Source: Nonomuraea harbinensis
GTDB lineage: Bacteria > Actinomycetota > Actinomycetes > Streptosporangiales > Streptosporangiaceae
Reading direction: 5' to 3'
DNA: 64,000 bases
Assembly: GCF_019396385.1 (NCBI RefSeq)
Contig: NZ_JAHKRN010000019.1
Location: 87,219-151,218 of the forward strand
The notes beneath the pieces are model-generated. The model saw only the letters and a program-made list of their open reading frames with translations. It did no database searches and was not told the origin of the DNA. This document shows, piece after piece, positions 40,695 through 47,935 of this stretch; position 1 is the stretch's first letter; the number at the start of each line of letters is the position of its first letter. A program made the position numbers and the translations under genes.

Positions 40695-41713
40695 CCGGTC
40701 ATGTCGTGCTGCGTGCGGGCACGTACTCGATCAGGGTGGCGCGGCGGCCGCTGGTGGCGTCGCTCGCGCTCGTGGCGGCGGCGCTGGCGCTGGCGTTCAC
40801 GGCGCTGTGCTTCGGCGCCTCGTGGTCGCGTCCCGGTGAGGTGCTCGCGGCGCTGGCCGGCCACGGCGACTCCGTCGTGGTGGTCCGCGACTGGCGGCTG
40901 CCCAGGGTCGCCGCCGCGCTGGTCTTCGGAGCCGCGCTCGGGCTGGCCGGGGCGATCTTCCAGAACCTCACCAGGAACGCCCTCGGCAGCCCGGACATCA
41001 TCGGGCTCGACGCCGGCTCCTACACCGGCGCGCTGTTCGCCATCACCGTGCTGAGCGGCACCTCCGCGCAGCTCTCCGTCAGCTCCGTCGCGGGCGGCCT
41101 GGCCGCGGCGGCGGCCGTCTACTTCCTGTCGCTGCGCTCCGGGCTCAGCGGCATGCGGCTGATCGTCATCGGCATCGCCATGAATGCCATGCTGACCGCG
41201 CTGAACTCCTGGATCGTGCTGCGGGCCGAGCTGGAGGTGGCCATGGCCGCGACCGGGTGGAGCGCGGGCTCGCTGAACGGGGTCGACTGGGCCGAGCTCG
41301 TCCTGCCGTTCCTCGTCATCGGCGCGCTGACGCTGCTGCTGGTGACGCTGTCGTCCGGGATGCGCCAGGCCGCGCTGGGCGACGATCTCGCGGTCGCGTC
41401 AGGGGTGCGGCTGAACCTGCTGCGGCTGCTGCTCGTGCTGGCCGGCGTCGGCTGCACGGCCACGGTGACGGCGGTCGCCGGGCCGATCGTGTTCATCGCG
41501 CTCGCCGCGCCGCAGATCGGCCGGCTGCTCGCCGGGACGGCGGGGGTGGCGCTGATGCCCGCCGCGCTGACCGGCGCGGTGCTGCTGCCGGCCGCGGACC
41601 TCGTGGCGCAGGCCGTGTTCGCCCCCATCTCGCTGCCGGTCGGGGTGGTCACGACGGTGATCGGCGGCGGCTACCTCATCTGGCTGCTCGTCAGGCGGGC
41701 CGGGCGGACGTGA
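40691..41713 (+). CDS. FecCD family siderophore ABC permease, second subunit
   Basis: Second permease of 340 residues; FecCD motifs WRLPRVAAALVFGAALGLAG, TRNALGSPDIIGLDAG, GPIVFIALAAPQIGR and SLPVGVVTTVIGGGYLIWLL. The ATG overlaps the TGA of the first subunit (ATGA). In complete systems the ATPase gene comes next or before; here it is missing, and what follows is a fragment of an unrelated phosphotransferase. The transporter must borrow an ATPase from elsewhere or be non-functional. Confidence 0.9.
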   Translation: MTGHVVLRAGTYSIRVARRPLVASLALVAAALALAFTALCFGASWSRPGEVLAALAGHGDSVVVVRDWRLPRVAAALVFGAALGLAGAIFQNLTRNALGSPDIIGLDAGSYTGALFAITVLSGTSAQLSVSSVAGGLAAAAAVYFLSLRSGLSGMRLIVIGIAMNAMLTALNSWIVLRAELEVAMAATGWSAGSLNGVDWAELVLPFLVIGALTLLLVTLSSGMRQAALGDDLAVASGVRLNLLRLLLVLAGVGCTATVTAVAGPIVFIALAAPQIGRLLAGTAGVALMPAALTGAVLLPAADLVAQAVFAPISLPVGVVTTVIGGGYLIWLLVRRAGRT

Positions 41714-41737
41714 AACCGGTGGCGCGGCGGAGAACTG

Positions 41738-41902
41738 GTGCACGCCGCGTCATCCTCCGGGCCGCTCCCCGCGGCCGGCCGGACCGTCAGGCGCCCCGCC
41801 CGTCCCTGGACCGGCGCCGTCCACGCGCTGCTCCGCCACCTGGCCGAGGCCGGGTTCACCGGCTGCCCGGGGCGCGGAACCCGCGTGGCCGGGTGGCCGT
41901 GA
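41738..41902 (+). pseudogene. N-terminal fragment of an aminoglycoside phosphotransferase-like protein
   Basis: A 54-residue frame from a GTG at 41738 to TGA at 41900-41902. It contains RTVRRPARPWTGAVHALLRH and then LAEAGFTGCPG, the characteristic start of APH/fructosamine-kinase-like phosphotransferases (TVRRPxGPWTxxVHALLRHLExxGFxGxP). The rest of the roughly 250-residue kinase is absent. It begins 25 bp after the permease stop, where an ATPase gene would be expected, so it looks like a deletion scar. Seen in sequence; family from motif recall. Confidence 0.65.
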
Positions 41903-41959
41903 CCGTCGTGCCCTGGTCACCGACATCGGCTCGTGATGTGGACCTGGGATCTTTCCCGC

Positions 41960-42226
41960 ATGAGTACGGTCGCGCGACGCGTGGCGAGCTGGCTGGGGCT
42001 GGCCGGCCACCTGGGCACGCTGGTGCCCTTCTACGTCTCCAGCGGTCTCATGGCCCCCCTCTGGGCGATCATCGTGCTGTTCGCGGTGTGGCTGGCCCTG
42101 CTGGTGGCCGCGGTCCAGGCGGTACGGGCCCGCTCCCCGTGGGGATTGCTGGTGCCGGTGGTCTCGCTGGCCTTCTGGTGGACCGCCATGTCCGCGGGCG
42201 GGACGTTCCTGGGCTGGACCCCCTGA
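41960..42226 (+). CDS. Small membrane protein
   Basis: Protein of 88 residues with three hydrophobic segments at about 7-27, 31-56 and 64-84 and a charged loop QAVRARSPWG. I recognise no family with confidence. The ATG at 41960 is chosen for the short basic N-terminus; ATG 41936 is in frame upstream. No clear ribosome binding site. It stands alone between the decayed phosphotransferase and the promoter of the MFS gene. Confidence 0.55.
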   Translation: MSTVARRVASWLGLAGHLGTLVPFYVSSGLMAPLWAIIVLFAVWLALLVAAVQAVRARSPWGLLVPVVSLAFWWTAMSAGGTFLGWTP

Positions 42227-42278
42227 GTACGCGGACGATGATCGTCCGAAACTAGGCGGGGCTCCGGCCACGGCACTC

Positions 42279-42336
42279 TTGACACTCCGCGGGGTGGGAC
42301 TTAGCGTCTCTTTGCAGACGCATTTCGTCCAAATTA
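42279..42336 (+). promoter_or_regulatory. Promoter with operator, copy A, for the MFS carrier gene
   Basis: TTGACA (42279-42284), 17-bp spacer, TAGCGT (42302-42307), then an inverted repeat GCGTCT-CTTTGC-AGACGC (42304-42321) overlapping the -10, followed by TTTCGTCCAAATTA (42323-42336). The same elements in the same order precede the VOC gene at 45964. Overlap of the palindrome with the -10 suggests repression. Confidence 0.75.
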
Positions 42337-42614
42337 AATCCCCAGCGTACCGCCACGAAACCAGCTCCATAGCTCATCGTTCCAGCTACCGGAAGACGCC
42401 TGCGGGCGGGGTGCCGGCACCCTCGTCACGCATGCCTTTGGCACGGTCCACAAGACCTTCCGCCACGCCTGGAAACCGCCACGAGCCGGGCGCGTCTTCC
42501 GCCTCGCCTCCCGGCTGACGCCCGGGAGCCCCCCAACCCCCCGCCACACATCCCGCCCGCATGCCTTCCTGCCCTTCGGCGTGCGGCCGGCGACGTCACC
42601 GCAAGGAGCCCCGC
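42331..42614 (+). other. Long leader before the MFS gene
   Basis: About 285 nt separate the predicted transcription start from the MFS start codon. I find no convincing gene in it. It holds a 14-bp perfect palindrome GGGTGCCGGCACCC at 42409-42422 and has lower GC at its 5' end. It does not resemble a riboswitch class I know. Confidence 0.4.
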
Positions 42615-44003
42615 ATGGTCAGTGAGCGTGTTCCACCGCAGAGCGAACCAGGCAACCCCGACACCGCCACGGTGGCGGATCAGCCTAAGCACCGGCCGGT
42701 CGTGGCGTGGGTCATCACGCTCATGCTGCTCGGCTGCACCCTGATCAGCTATCTCGACAGGGCCATCCTGGGGCTGGTCGCGCAGCCCGCGATGGCGGAC
42801 CTCGGCCTGACGGCCGCCGAGTTCGGAGCAATCAGCGGCGCGGCGAGCCTGCTCAGCCCGATCGCGGCACTGCTGTTCGCCTTCGTGGCCGACCGGCTGC
42901 CGCTCAAGAACACCCTCTTCACCCTCGTGCTCGTGTGGTCGCTGCTCCAGCTGCCCATCTTCTTCGCCGCCTCGGCCGGGCTGCTGCTGGTGACCAGGCT
43001 CATCCTCGGCGCGGCCGACGCCCCCGCGAACTCGCTGATGCACTCGATCGCCTACTCCTGGTGGCCCAACGAGCGGCGCGGCCTGCCGGCGGCCATCCTG
43101 ACCACCGGGGCGTCCTTCGGCAAACTGATCTTCGCCCCGGTCATCGTCGTCATCATCGCCGCGTTCAGCTGGGAAGCCGGCTTCCTGACCGTGGCGATCA
43201 TGGGCTTCGTCTGGTGCATCGCCTGGGCGTTCGTCGGCAAGGTCGGCCCGTACGCCGACGACGTGACGCCCGCCAAGGCGGAGGCCGTCGCGGAGGGCCC
43301 CGCCGACCCCACGGTGGGCAGGCGCGCGCCGCTGCTGTCCATCCTGCTGACCGGCACCTTCATCGGCTACCTCGCCGTCTTCACCGCGGCCGGGATCCTC
43401 GTGGTCATCGTGCTCACCTGGCTCCCGTCGTACTTCCAGGAAGGGCTGGGCTTCTCCGCCGTCATGGCCGGGTCGCTGTTCGGGGTGCCGAGCATCATGT
43501 CGGTGGTGTTCCTGTTCCTGTACGGGCCGCTGGGTGACAAGGCGCTCAGCAGGGGCGTGCCGGCCCGGGTGGTCCGCGTGCTCATCGGCGGCGCGCTGGT
43601 GGCGGCCGGCGGCCTGTCGCTGCTGGCCCTGCCCCTCGTCTCCGGCGTCGCCGGGCCCATGGCGCTGCTCATGCTCGGCTACGGACTGGTCACCAGCATC
43701 TACGCCGTCGCCAACCCGACCCTCGCCCAGATCGTGCCGGCCGCGCAGCGCACCAGTGTCCTGACGATCGGTCTCGCCCTGAGCGGCCTGCTCTCGGTGG
43801 TCGGGCCGTGGCTGGCGGGCGTGGTGCTCGACGCCGCCAAGGCCTCGGGGGCCGGGGCCGACGGATATCTCGACGTGTTCATGATGGCGGGCGGCATCGC
43901 CATCGCCGGCGGCGCGCTCTTCGCGCTGCTGGCCAACCCCGAGCGGGACGCTCTGAAGGTGGAGGCGGCCCGCGCCGCGCTCGCCGCGCGCAACGCCGCG
44001 TGA
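42615..44003 (+). CDS. MFS transporter, anion:cation symporter (ACS)-like
   Basis: Twelve-helix carrier of 462 residues, likely importing an organic acid or aromatic acid. The first helix LISYLDRAILGLVAQPAMAD carries the Asp-Arg of ACS/galactonate-type carriers, followed by VADRLPLKNTL (motif A equivalent), ADAPANSLMHSIAYSWWPNERRGLP, the conserved ACS block, and a central loop before helix 7. AAGGAG lies 6-7 nt before the ATG. Its promoter is nearly the same as that of the VOC gene 3.6 kb downstream, suggesting a shared catabolic pathway. A hairpin terminator follows at 44015. Confidence 0.88.
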   Translation: MVSERVPPQSEPGNPDTATVADQPKHRPVVAWVITLMLLGCTLISYLDRAILGLVAQPAMADLGLTAAEFGAISGAASLLSPIAALLFAFVADRLPLKNTLFTLVLVWSLLQLPIFFAASAGLLLVTRLILGAADAPANSLMHSIAYSWWPNERRGLPAAILTTGASFGKLIFAPVIVVIIAAFSWEAGFLTVAIMGFVWCIAWAFVGKVGPYADDVTPAKAEAVAEGPADPTVGRRAPLLSILLTGTFIGYLAVFTAAGILVVIVLTWLPSYFQEGLGFSAVMAGSLFGVPSIMSVVFLFLYGPLGDKALSRGVPARVVRVLIGGALVAAGGLSLLALPLVSGVAGPMALLMLGYGLVTSIYAVANPTLAQIVPAAQRTSVLTIGLALSGLLSVVGPWLAGVVLDAAKASGAGADGYLDVFMMAGGIAIAGGALFALLANPERDALKVEAARAALAARNAA

Positions 44004-44014
44004 CAGCCGGAGGT

Positions 44015-44038
44015 CCGGCAGCCCGAGCGGGCTGCCGG
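44015..44038 (+). terminator. Terminator after the MFS gene
   Basis: Perfect 10-bp stem CCGGCAGCCC / GGGCTGCCGG with a GAGC loop, 12 bp after the stop codon; also serves the convergent gene. Confidence 0.7.
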
Positions 44039-44045
44039 GCTTCCG

Positions 44046-44522
44046 CTATGCCGGCGTGACGCGGAAGACCGGGTACCGCGCGGCGATCCGCTCGAACTCC
44101 TCCAGCGGCGCCTCCTGATCCACGGGGATGTGGGTGCGGCCTCCGGGCGAGACGGCCAGGTAGCGGCGCAGGACGGGCGCGCGCGACCCGGGCTCCACCT
44201 CCTCCAGGCGCACGGCCTCGGTGCGGCCGTGGCGCAGGACCGCCCGGCCCCCGGCCGCGCGGACGTTGCGCACCCAGTTGGTGTCCGGGCCGAGCATCGC
44301 CACCAGGTAGCGCTCACCCCCGAGGTCCGCGACGACCAGCGGGAAGGAGACGTCACGGCCGGTGCGCCGGCCTTTCACCCGGAGGGTCACCATCCGGCCG
44401 GTCCCCAGGATCCCCGCCGCGAACACGGTGGCCCAGATCCGGTTGATCGCCCGGGCCAGGCGGTTGGGGCGCCCGCCCCGATAGAGCCAGCGGTCGAGGC
44501 GATGCAGTCGTGTGGCCTTCAT
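44046..44522 (-). CDS. F420/deazaflavin-dependent nitroreductase family protein (Ddn-like)
   Basis: Split-barrel protein of 158 residues. It shows TLRVKGRRTGRDVSFPLVVA and GERYLVAMLGPDTNWVRNVRAAGGRAVLRHG, the hallmark order of the deazaflavin-dependent nitroreductases of actinobacteria (GxxTGxxR...P...W.xNL). The C-terminus PVFRVTPA also matches. The cofactor is probably F420; FMN-binding cannot be excluded. AGGAG lies 7 nt before the ATG at 44520-44522. It diverges from a TetR gene across a 43-bp perfect inverted repeat and is surely that regulator's target. Confidence 0.88.
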   Translation of the reverse strand: MKATRLHRLDRWLYRGGRPNRLARAINRIWATVFAAGILGTGRMVTLRVKGRRTGRDVSFPLVVADLGGERYLVAMLGPDTNWVRNVRAAGGRAVLRHGRTEAVRLEEVEPGSRAPVLRRYLAVSPGGRTHIPVDQEAPLEEFERIAARYPVFRVTPA

Positions 44523-44530
44523 GACACTCT

Positions 44531-44586
44531 CCTGTCCAGTGTTCCTGTCCACTGTTCATGAACACCGTACATGAACAGTGGACAGG
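44531..44586. promoter_or_regulatory. TetR operator region: 43-bp inverted repeat plus extra half-site
   Basis: CCTGTCCACTGTTCATG at 44544-44560 is repeated inverted and perfect at 44570-44586, with a 9-nt spacer. A further direct copy of the half-site, CCTGTCCAGTGTTC, starts at 44531. Inside lies the 12-bp palindrome TGTTCATGAACA (44553-44564). It fills the gap between the divergent reductase and TetR genes. Confidence 0.85.
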
Positions 44587-44599
44587 ATAAGGTTGCCGG

Positions 44600-45262
44600 G
44601 TGACTCCGGAGAAGCTGACCCGTCAGGCCGTCGTCGAGCGGGCGATGAAGATCGCCGCCACCGACGGGCTCCAGGCGGTCACCATCCGCCGCCTCGCCGC
44701 CGACCTCGGCGTCACCCCGACGGCTCTCTACTGGCATGTCAAGAACAAGGACGAGCTGCTCTCCGCGCTCGCCGACCACCTGCTCGCGGCGCTCGTCGCG
44801 GACGTGGACCCGAGCCGGCCCTGGCAGCAGCGGCTGCGCGCGCTTGTCACCGCGCTGGTCGAGCAGACCCGCGCGCACCCCTATCTCGCCGCCCTGCTGC
44901 CGGTGATCGACAAGGGCACGGCCGAGGCCTACCACCGCGCCACCGACACCGTGATCGGGTTGCTCACCGAGGCCGGGTTCACCCTCCCGCAGGCCGACCA
45001 GGTGGCCACCTACCTGCTCATGGGCGCCACGGCCATGGTGTCCTGCCAGCCCGGCGGCGCCGGCGGCGACGAGGAGGAGGCCGCGGAGCTCAGCCGGCGG
45101 CAGCGCCTCGACCTCGAACGCCTGCCTCCCCGCCGCTACCCTCACCTGGCCGCCTTCGCGGCGACCCTCACCGGCCCTCCCGACCTCGACGCCTACTACT
45201 CCTTCGGCGTCGACCTGCTGCTGTCCGCGGTGGAGGCCATGGCGCCGGCCGCCGATCGCTGA
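44600..45262 (+). CDS. TetR family regulator with TetR_C domain
   Basis: Repressor of 220 residues. Helix-turn-helix at about 10-55 (AMKIAATDGLQAVTIRRLAA, then GVTPTALYWHVKNKDELLSA, the TetR-class signature YWHVKNK). The C-terminal domain (about 75-215) matches the tetracycline-repressor-type ligand domain found in many actinobacterial regulators. The GTG start lies 13 bp after the long inverted repeat, so binding would block both its own promoter and that of the F420-reductase. Inducer unknown. Confidence 0.9.
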   Translation: MTPEKLTRQAVVERAMKIAATDGLQAVTIRRLAADLGVTPTALYWHVKNKDELLSALADHLLAALVADVDPSRPWQQRLRALVTALVEQTRAHPYLAALLPVIDKGTAEAYHRATDTVIGLLTEAGFTLPQADQVATYLLMGATAMVSCQPGGAGGDEEEAAELSRRQRLDLERLPPRRYPHLAAFAATLTGPPDLDAYYSFGVDLLLSAVEAMAPAADR

Positions 45263-45294
45263 GCGATGATCACTGAATCTGGCACACTGGGAGT

Positions 45295-45903
45295 GTGAGC
45301 GCACGAGGCCGTCCACCGGACCCCGACCTCGAGACCCGCGTGCACGCCGCGGCCCTCGAACTCTACGGGGAGGTCGGCTGGGCGGGGTTCAGCTTCGACG
45401 TGCTGGCCCGCCGGGCCCATGTGGGCAAGGCGACGCTCTACGGCAGGTGGGGGAGCAAGGAGAAGCTGATCGTCGACGCCCTGGCCACGGGGCTTCCGCG
45501 CCATCCGGAGGAGAAGGTCTCCGGTTCGCTGCGGAACGACCTGATCCGGATGGCGGGCGAGATCCTCGACAGCTACCTCGAACCCCAGGGGCTGGTCTAC
45601 CTGAGGGCCCAGATCGAGGCCAGGGTCTATCCCGAGCTGTTCGGGCAGGCGCTGGAGACGTTCCAGCGCGAGCGCATCAGGATCGGCCGCGTCATCGTGA
45701 TCGGCGCCATCGAGCGCGGCGAGCTGCCGCCGGGCACGTCGCCCGCGCTCGTGCTGGACGCGGTCGCCGGCGTCCTGACCAACCGTTTCCTCTCGACGCC
45801 GATCAGCCAGACGGCCTCCCTGGCCGCGCGCAAGGACGCGTACGCCGAGGAGACCGTGGACTTCGTGCTCTCCGCCGTCCACTACCGCGCTCCCGGATCT
45901 TGA
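45295..45903 (+). CDS. TetR/AcrR family regulator upstream of VOC gene
   Basis: Repressor of 202 residues. Helix-turn-helix at about 15-60: HAAALELYGEVGWAGFSFDV, then HVGKATLYGRWGSKEKLIVD, followed by a TetR_C_16-like helical domain. GGGAG precedes the GTG by 3-4 nt and the pair is enclosed by CACACT-GGG-AGTGTG (45283-45297), an inverted repeat that could hide the ribosome binding site in mRNA or act as operator. The promoter of the next gene overlaps its stop codon. It may control the twin promoters at 42279 and 45900; that is inference from position. Confidence 0.88.
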   Translation: MSARGRPPDPDLETRVHAAALELYGEVGWAGFSFDVLARRAHVGKATLYGRWGSKEKLIVDALATGLPRHPEEKVSGSLRNDLIRMAGEILDSYLEPQGLVYLRAQIEARVYPELFGQALETFQRERIRIGRVIVIGAIERGELPPGTSPALVLDAVAGVLTNRFLSTPISQTASLAARKDAYAEETVDFVLSAVHYRAPGS

Positions 45904-45948
45904 CACCGCCCGGCACCCGCTTTAGCGTCTAATAGACGGTTTTCGTCC
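45900..45948 (+). promoter_or_regulatory. Promoter with operator, copy B, for the VOC gene
   Basis: TTGACA (45900-45905), 17-bp spacer, TAGCGT (45923-45928), inverted repeat CGTCT-AAT-AGACG (45926-45938), then TTTCGTCC (45941-45948) and GAAATTA. Element order and spacing match copy A at 42279. The -35 overlaps the stop codon of the upstream TetR gene. Confidence 0.8.
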
Positions 45949-45963
45949 GAAATTAGGGGTCTC

Positions 45964-46755
45964 ATGACGGCTTACTCGCTGGATCATGTCGCTCTGGCCG
46001 TGCGGAGCTGGACCCAGGGCGGTCCGGTCCTGGCCGGCCGTTTCGGGGGCCGCTGGCGCCACGGTTTCGAGCAGGCCGGGGCCTTCAACCCCGCGCAGAT
46101 CGAGTACGCCAACGGCATGCGGGTGGAGTTGCTGCAGCCCGGCTCCGACCCGGCGTCGTTCGTCCGCCGTTTCCTCGACGGCACCGGCGCGCGGGCCCGC
46201 CCGCACCACATCACCTTCAAGGTGCGCGACATCCGGGCCAGCCTCGGCGCGGCGGGCGCGGCCGGGTTCGAGCCGATCCTCGTCAACCTGGACTTCGAGG
46301 GATGGCAGGAGGCGTTCCTGCACCCCAAGGACACCGGTCTCGGTTTCCTCGTCCAGATGGCCCAGGCCGAGGAGATGCCGGAGGAGCTGGCCGGCGACAT
46401 GCCCGGCCTGAGCCTGACGCCCCCGTGGCCCGAACCCGAGGTCGCCTGGGCGGCCCTGCCCGCGGTCGCCGGGCAGGTGTCGCGGTGGGACCCGGTGCGC
46501 CGGGTGCTCCGCGACGTCCTCGGTGGCGCCGAGACCCCGCTGGAGCCCGGGATCTCCCGCTTCACCTGGCCGAGCGGGGCCGACCTGGTGCTCGCCACCG
46601 GGGAGGAGCCCGGTCTGCGGGCCCTCGCCTTCCGCGGCGACGGCGCGGTCTCCTGGGAGCTCGCCGACGTCCTGCGCGCCGCCGAGCAAGAGCAGATCGT
46701 GCCGGAGCTCGGCATCAGGGTCGCCGACCTGGCCGCGCAGCGGGTGGCCGGCTGA
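45964..46755 (+). CDS. Glyoxalase-like/VOC family protein, 263 residues
   Basis: VOC-type protein. Residues 5-130 form one glyoxalase-like unit: SLDHVALAVRSWTQGGPVLA, IEYANGMRVELLQPG, HHITFKVRDIRASL and PKDTGLGFLVQMAQAEEMPE, with His and Glu positions that could bind a metal. The second half (about 160-263) is a weaker copy with WPSGADLVLATGEEPGLRAL. The substrate is unknown. The protein is longer than simple glyoxalases and resembles 'glyoxalase-like domain' proteins near aromatic or organic-acid catabolism. AGGGG lies 4-5 nt before the ATG. The promoter twin at 42279 links it to the MFS carrier. Confidence 0.8.
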   Translation: MTAYSLDHVALAVRSWTQGGPVLAGRFGGRWRHGFEQAGAFNPAQIEYANGMRVELLQPGSDPASFVRRFLDGTGARARPHHITFKVRDIRASLGAAGAAGFEPILVNLDFEGWQEAFLHPKDTGLGFLVQMAQAEEMPEELAGDMPGLSLTPPWPEPEVAWAALPAVAGQVSRWDPVRRVLRDVLGGAETPLEPGISRFTWPSGADLVLATGEEPGLRALAFRGDGAVSWELADVLRAAEQEQIVPELGIRVADLAAQRVAG

Positions 46756-46780
46756 GCGCGATCGGGCCCGGAATTACGAT

Positions 46781-47842
46781 GTGACCGTGACTCCGACACC
46801 CCGACGCGCGTCCCGCTCCCGAGAGATCGCCGTGCCCAGCATCCGCGACGTCGCCGCCGCCGCCGGAGTGTCCTACCAGACCGTCTCCCGGGTGCTGAAC
46901 GAGTCGCCGCGGGTGCGGCCGGAGACCCGCGCCGCCGTGCTGACGGCCATCGAGCAGCTCGGGTTCCGGCCCAGCCGGGCCGCCCGCGCGCTCAGCCTGG
47001 GCCGCGCCCCCGGCATCACCGTGGTGACGTCCAACACCGTCCTGTACGGCTATGCCGCCACGCTGCAGGGCATCGAGGAGGCCGCCCGCGCGGAGGGCAT
47101 GGCCGTGGGCGTCAGGGTGGTGGAGTCGGCCGAGCCCGCCGAGGTGAAGCAGGCGGCCGACTACGTCGGCGACCCCAGCGCGGGCGGCGTGGTGGTGATC
47201 GCGTTCGACCCGATCGGCGTCGCGGTGCTGGAGGCGCTGCCGGACCACGTCCCCGCCGTCGCCGCCGCCGAGCCCGCCGCGCCCGAGCGGGGACGGGTCG
47301 CGATCGCGCTGGACGAGCGCCGCGCCGCGGCCGATGCCACCCGGCACCTCCTGGCGCTGGGCCACCGCACCGTCCACCACGTCGCCATCCCGTCGGAGGG
47401 CGGCTCGGGCGGCCGGCTGGCGGGCTGGCGCGACGCGCTGGGTCAGGCCGGGGCCGACATCCCCGAGGTGCTCGGCTGCGGATGGGACATCGCCTCCGCC
47501 TACGCCGCCGGGCGGCGGCTGGCGGCGGACCCGGACGTGACGGCCATCCTGTGCGGCAACGACGACATCGCCCAGGGCGTGCGCCGGGCGCTGTACGACG
47601 CGGGCAAGGACGTGCCCGGCGACGTGAGCATCGTCGGCTTCGACGACATCCCCGGCTCCGCCTACTCGACCCCCGCGCTGACCACGGTCCGCATGGACTT
47701 CGTAGGACTGGGACGGGCCTGCTTCCGCGCGGCCGTCGCGGAGCTGGGCCGTCAGGAGCAGCCCCGGCCGGCCCTCGTGCCGCCGAGCCTGGTGGTGCGC
47801 GAGTCCACCGCGCCGCCGCCCGGTCCCCGGACCGCCACGTAA
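46781..47842 (+). CDS. LacI family regulator of the alpha-galactoside operon
   Basis: Repressor of 353 residues. Helix-turn-helix VPSIRDVAAAAGVSYQTVSRVL (about 18-39) and hinge to about 75, then the sugar-binding domain with SNTVLYGYAATLQGIEEAAR, CGNDDIAQGVRRALYDAG and VGFDDIPGSAYSTPALTTVR. The 5' end is uncertain: GTGs at 46781, 46787 and 46832 are all in frame, and the last begins directly at PSIRDV, the usual LacI start. It ends 31 bp before a pair of TGTGACCGRTCACA operators and the alpha-galactosidase gene. Confidence 0.88.
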   Translation: MTVTPTPRRASRSREIAVPSIRDVAAAAGVSYQTVSRVLNESPRVRPETRAAVLTAIEQLGFRPSRAARALSLGRAPGITVVTSNTVLYGYAATLQGIEEAARAEGMAVGVRVVESAEPAEVKQAADYVGDPSAGGVVVIAFDPIGVAVLEALPDHVPAVAAAEPAAPERGRVAIALDERRAAADATRHLLALGHRTVHHVAIPSEGGSGGRLAGWRDALGQAGADIPEVLGCGWDIASAYAAGRRLAADPDVTAILCGNDDIAQGVRRALYDAGKDVPGDVSIVGFDDIPGSAYSTPALTTVRMDFVGLGRACFRAAVAELGRQEQPRPALVPPSLVVRESTAPPPGPRTAT

Positions 47843-47873
47843 CGATCCCGTAAACAGGTCTTCCCTTCGCGGC

Positions 47874-47911
47874 GTGTGACCGATCACACTCGCAAATGTG
47901 ACCGGTCACAT
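47874..47911. promoter_or_regulatory. Tandem LacI operators before the alpha-galactosidase operon
   Basis: GTGTGACCGATCACAC (47874-47889, one mismatched pair) and ATGTGACCGGTCACAT (47896-47911, perfect). Centres are 22 bp apart, two helical turns. They fill the gap between the LacI-family gene and the alpha-galactosidase start. Confidence 0.88.
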
Positions 47912-47935
47912 CGTCCAGTGAAGAGCGAGGTCCTG

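Noticed and set aside
42337..42614. Possible hidden gene or riboswitch in the long MFS leader
   Set aside because: All six frames give low-complexity Pro/Arg/Ser peptides without a start context, and no known riboswitch landmark is present; kept only as an untranslated leader.
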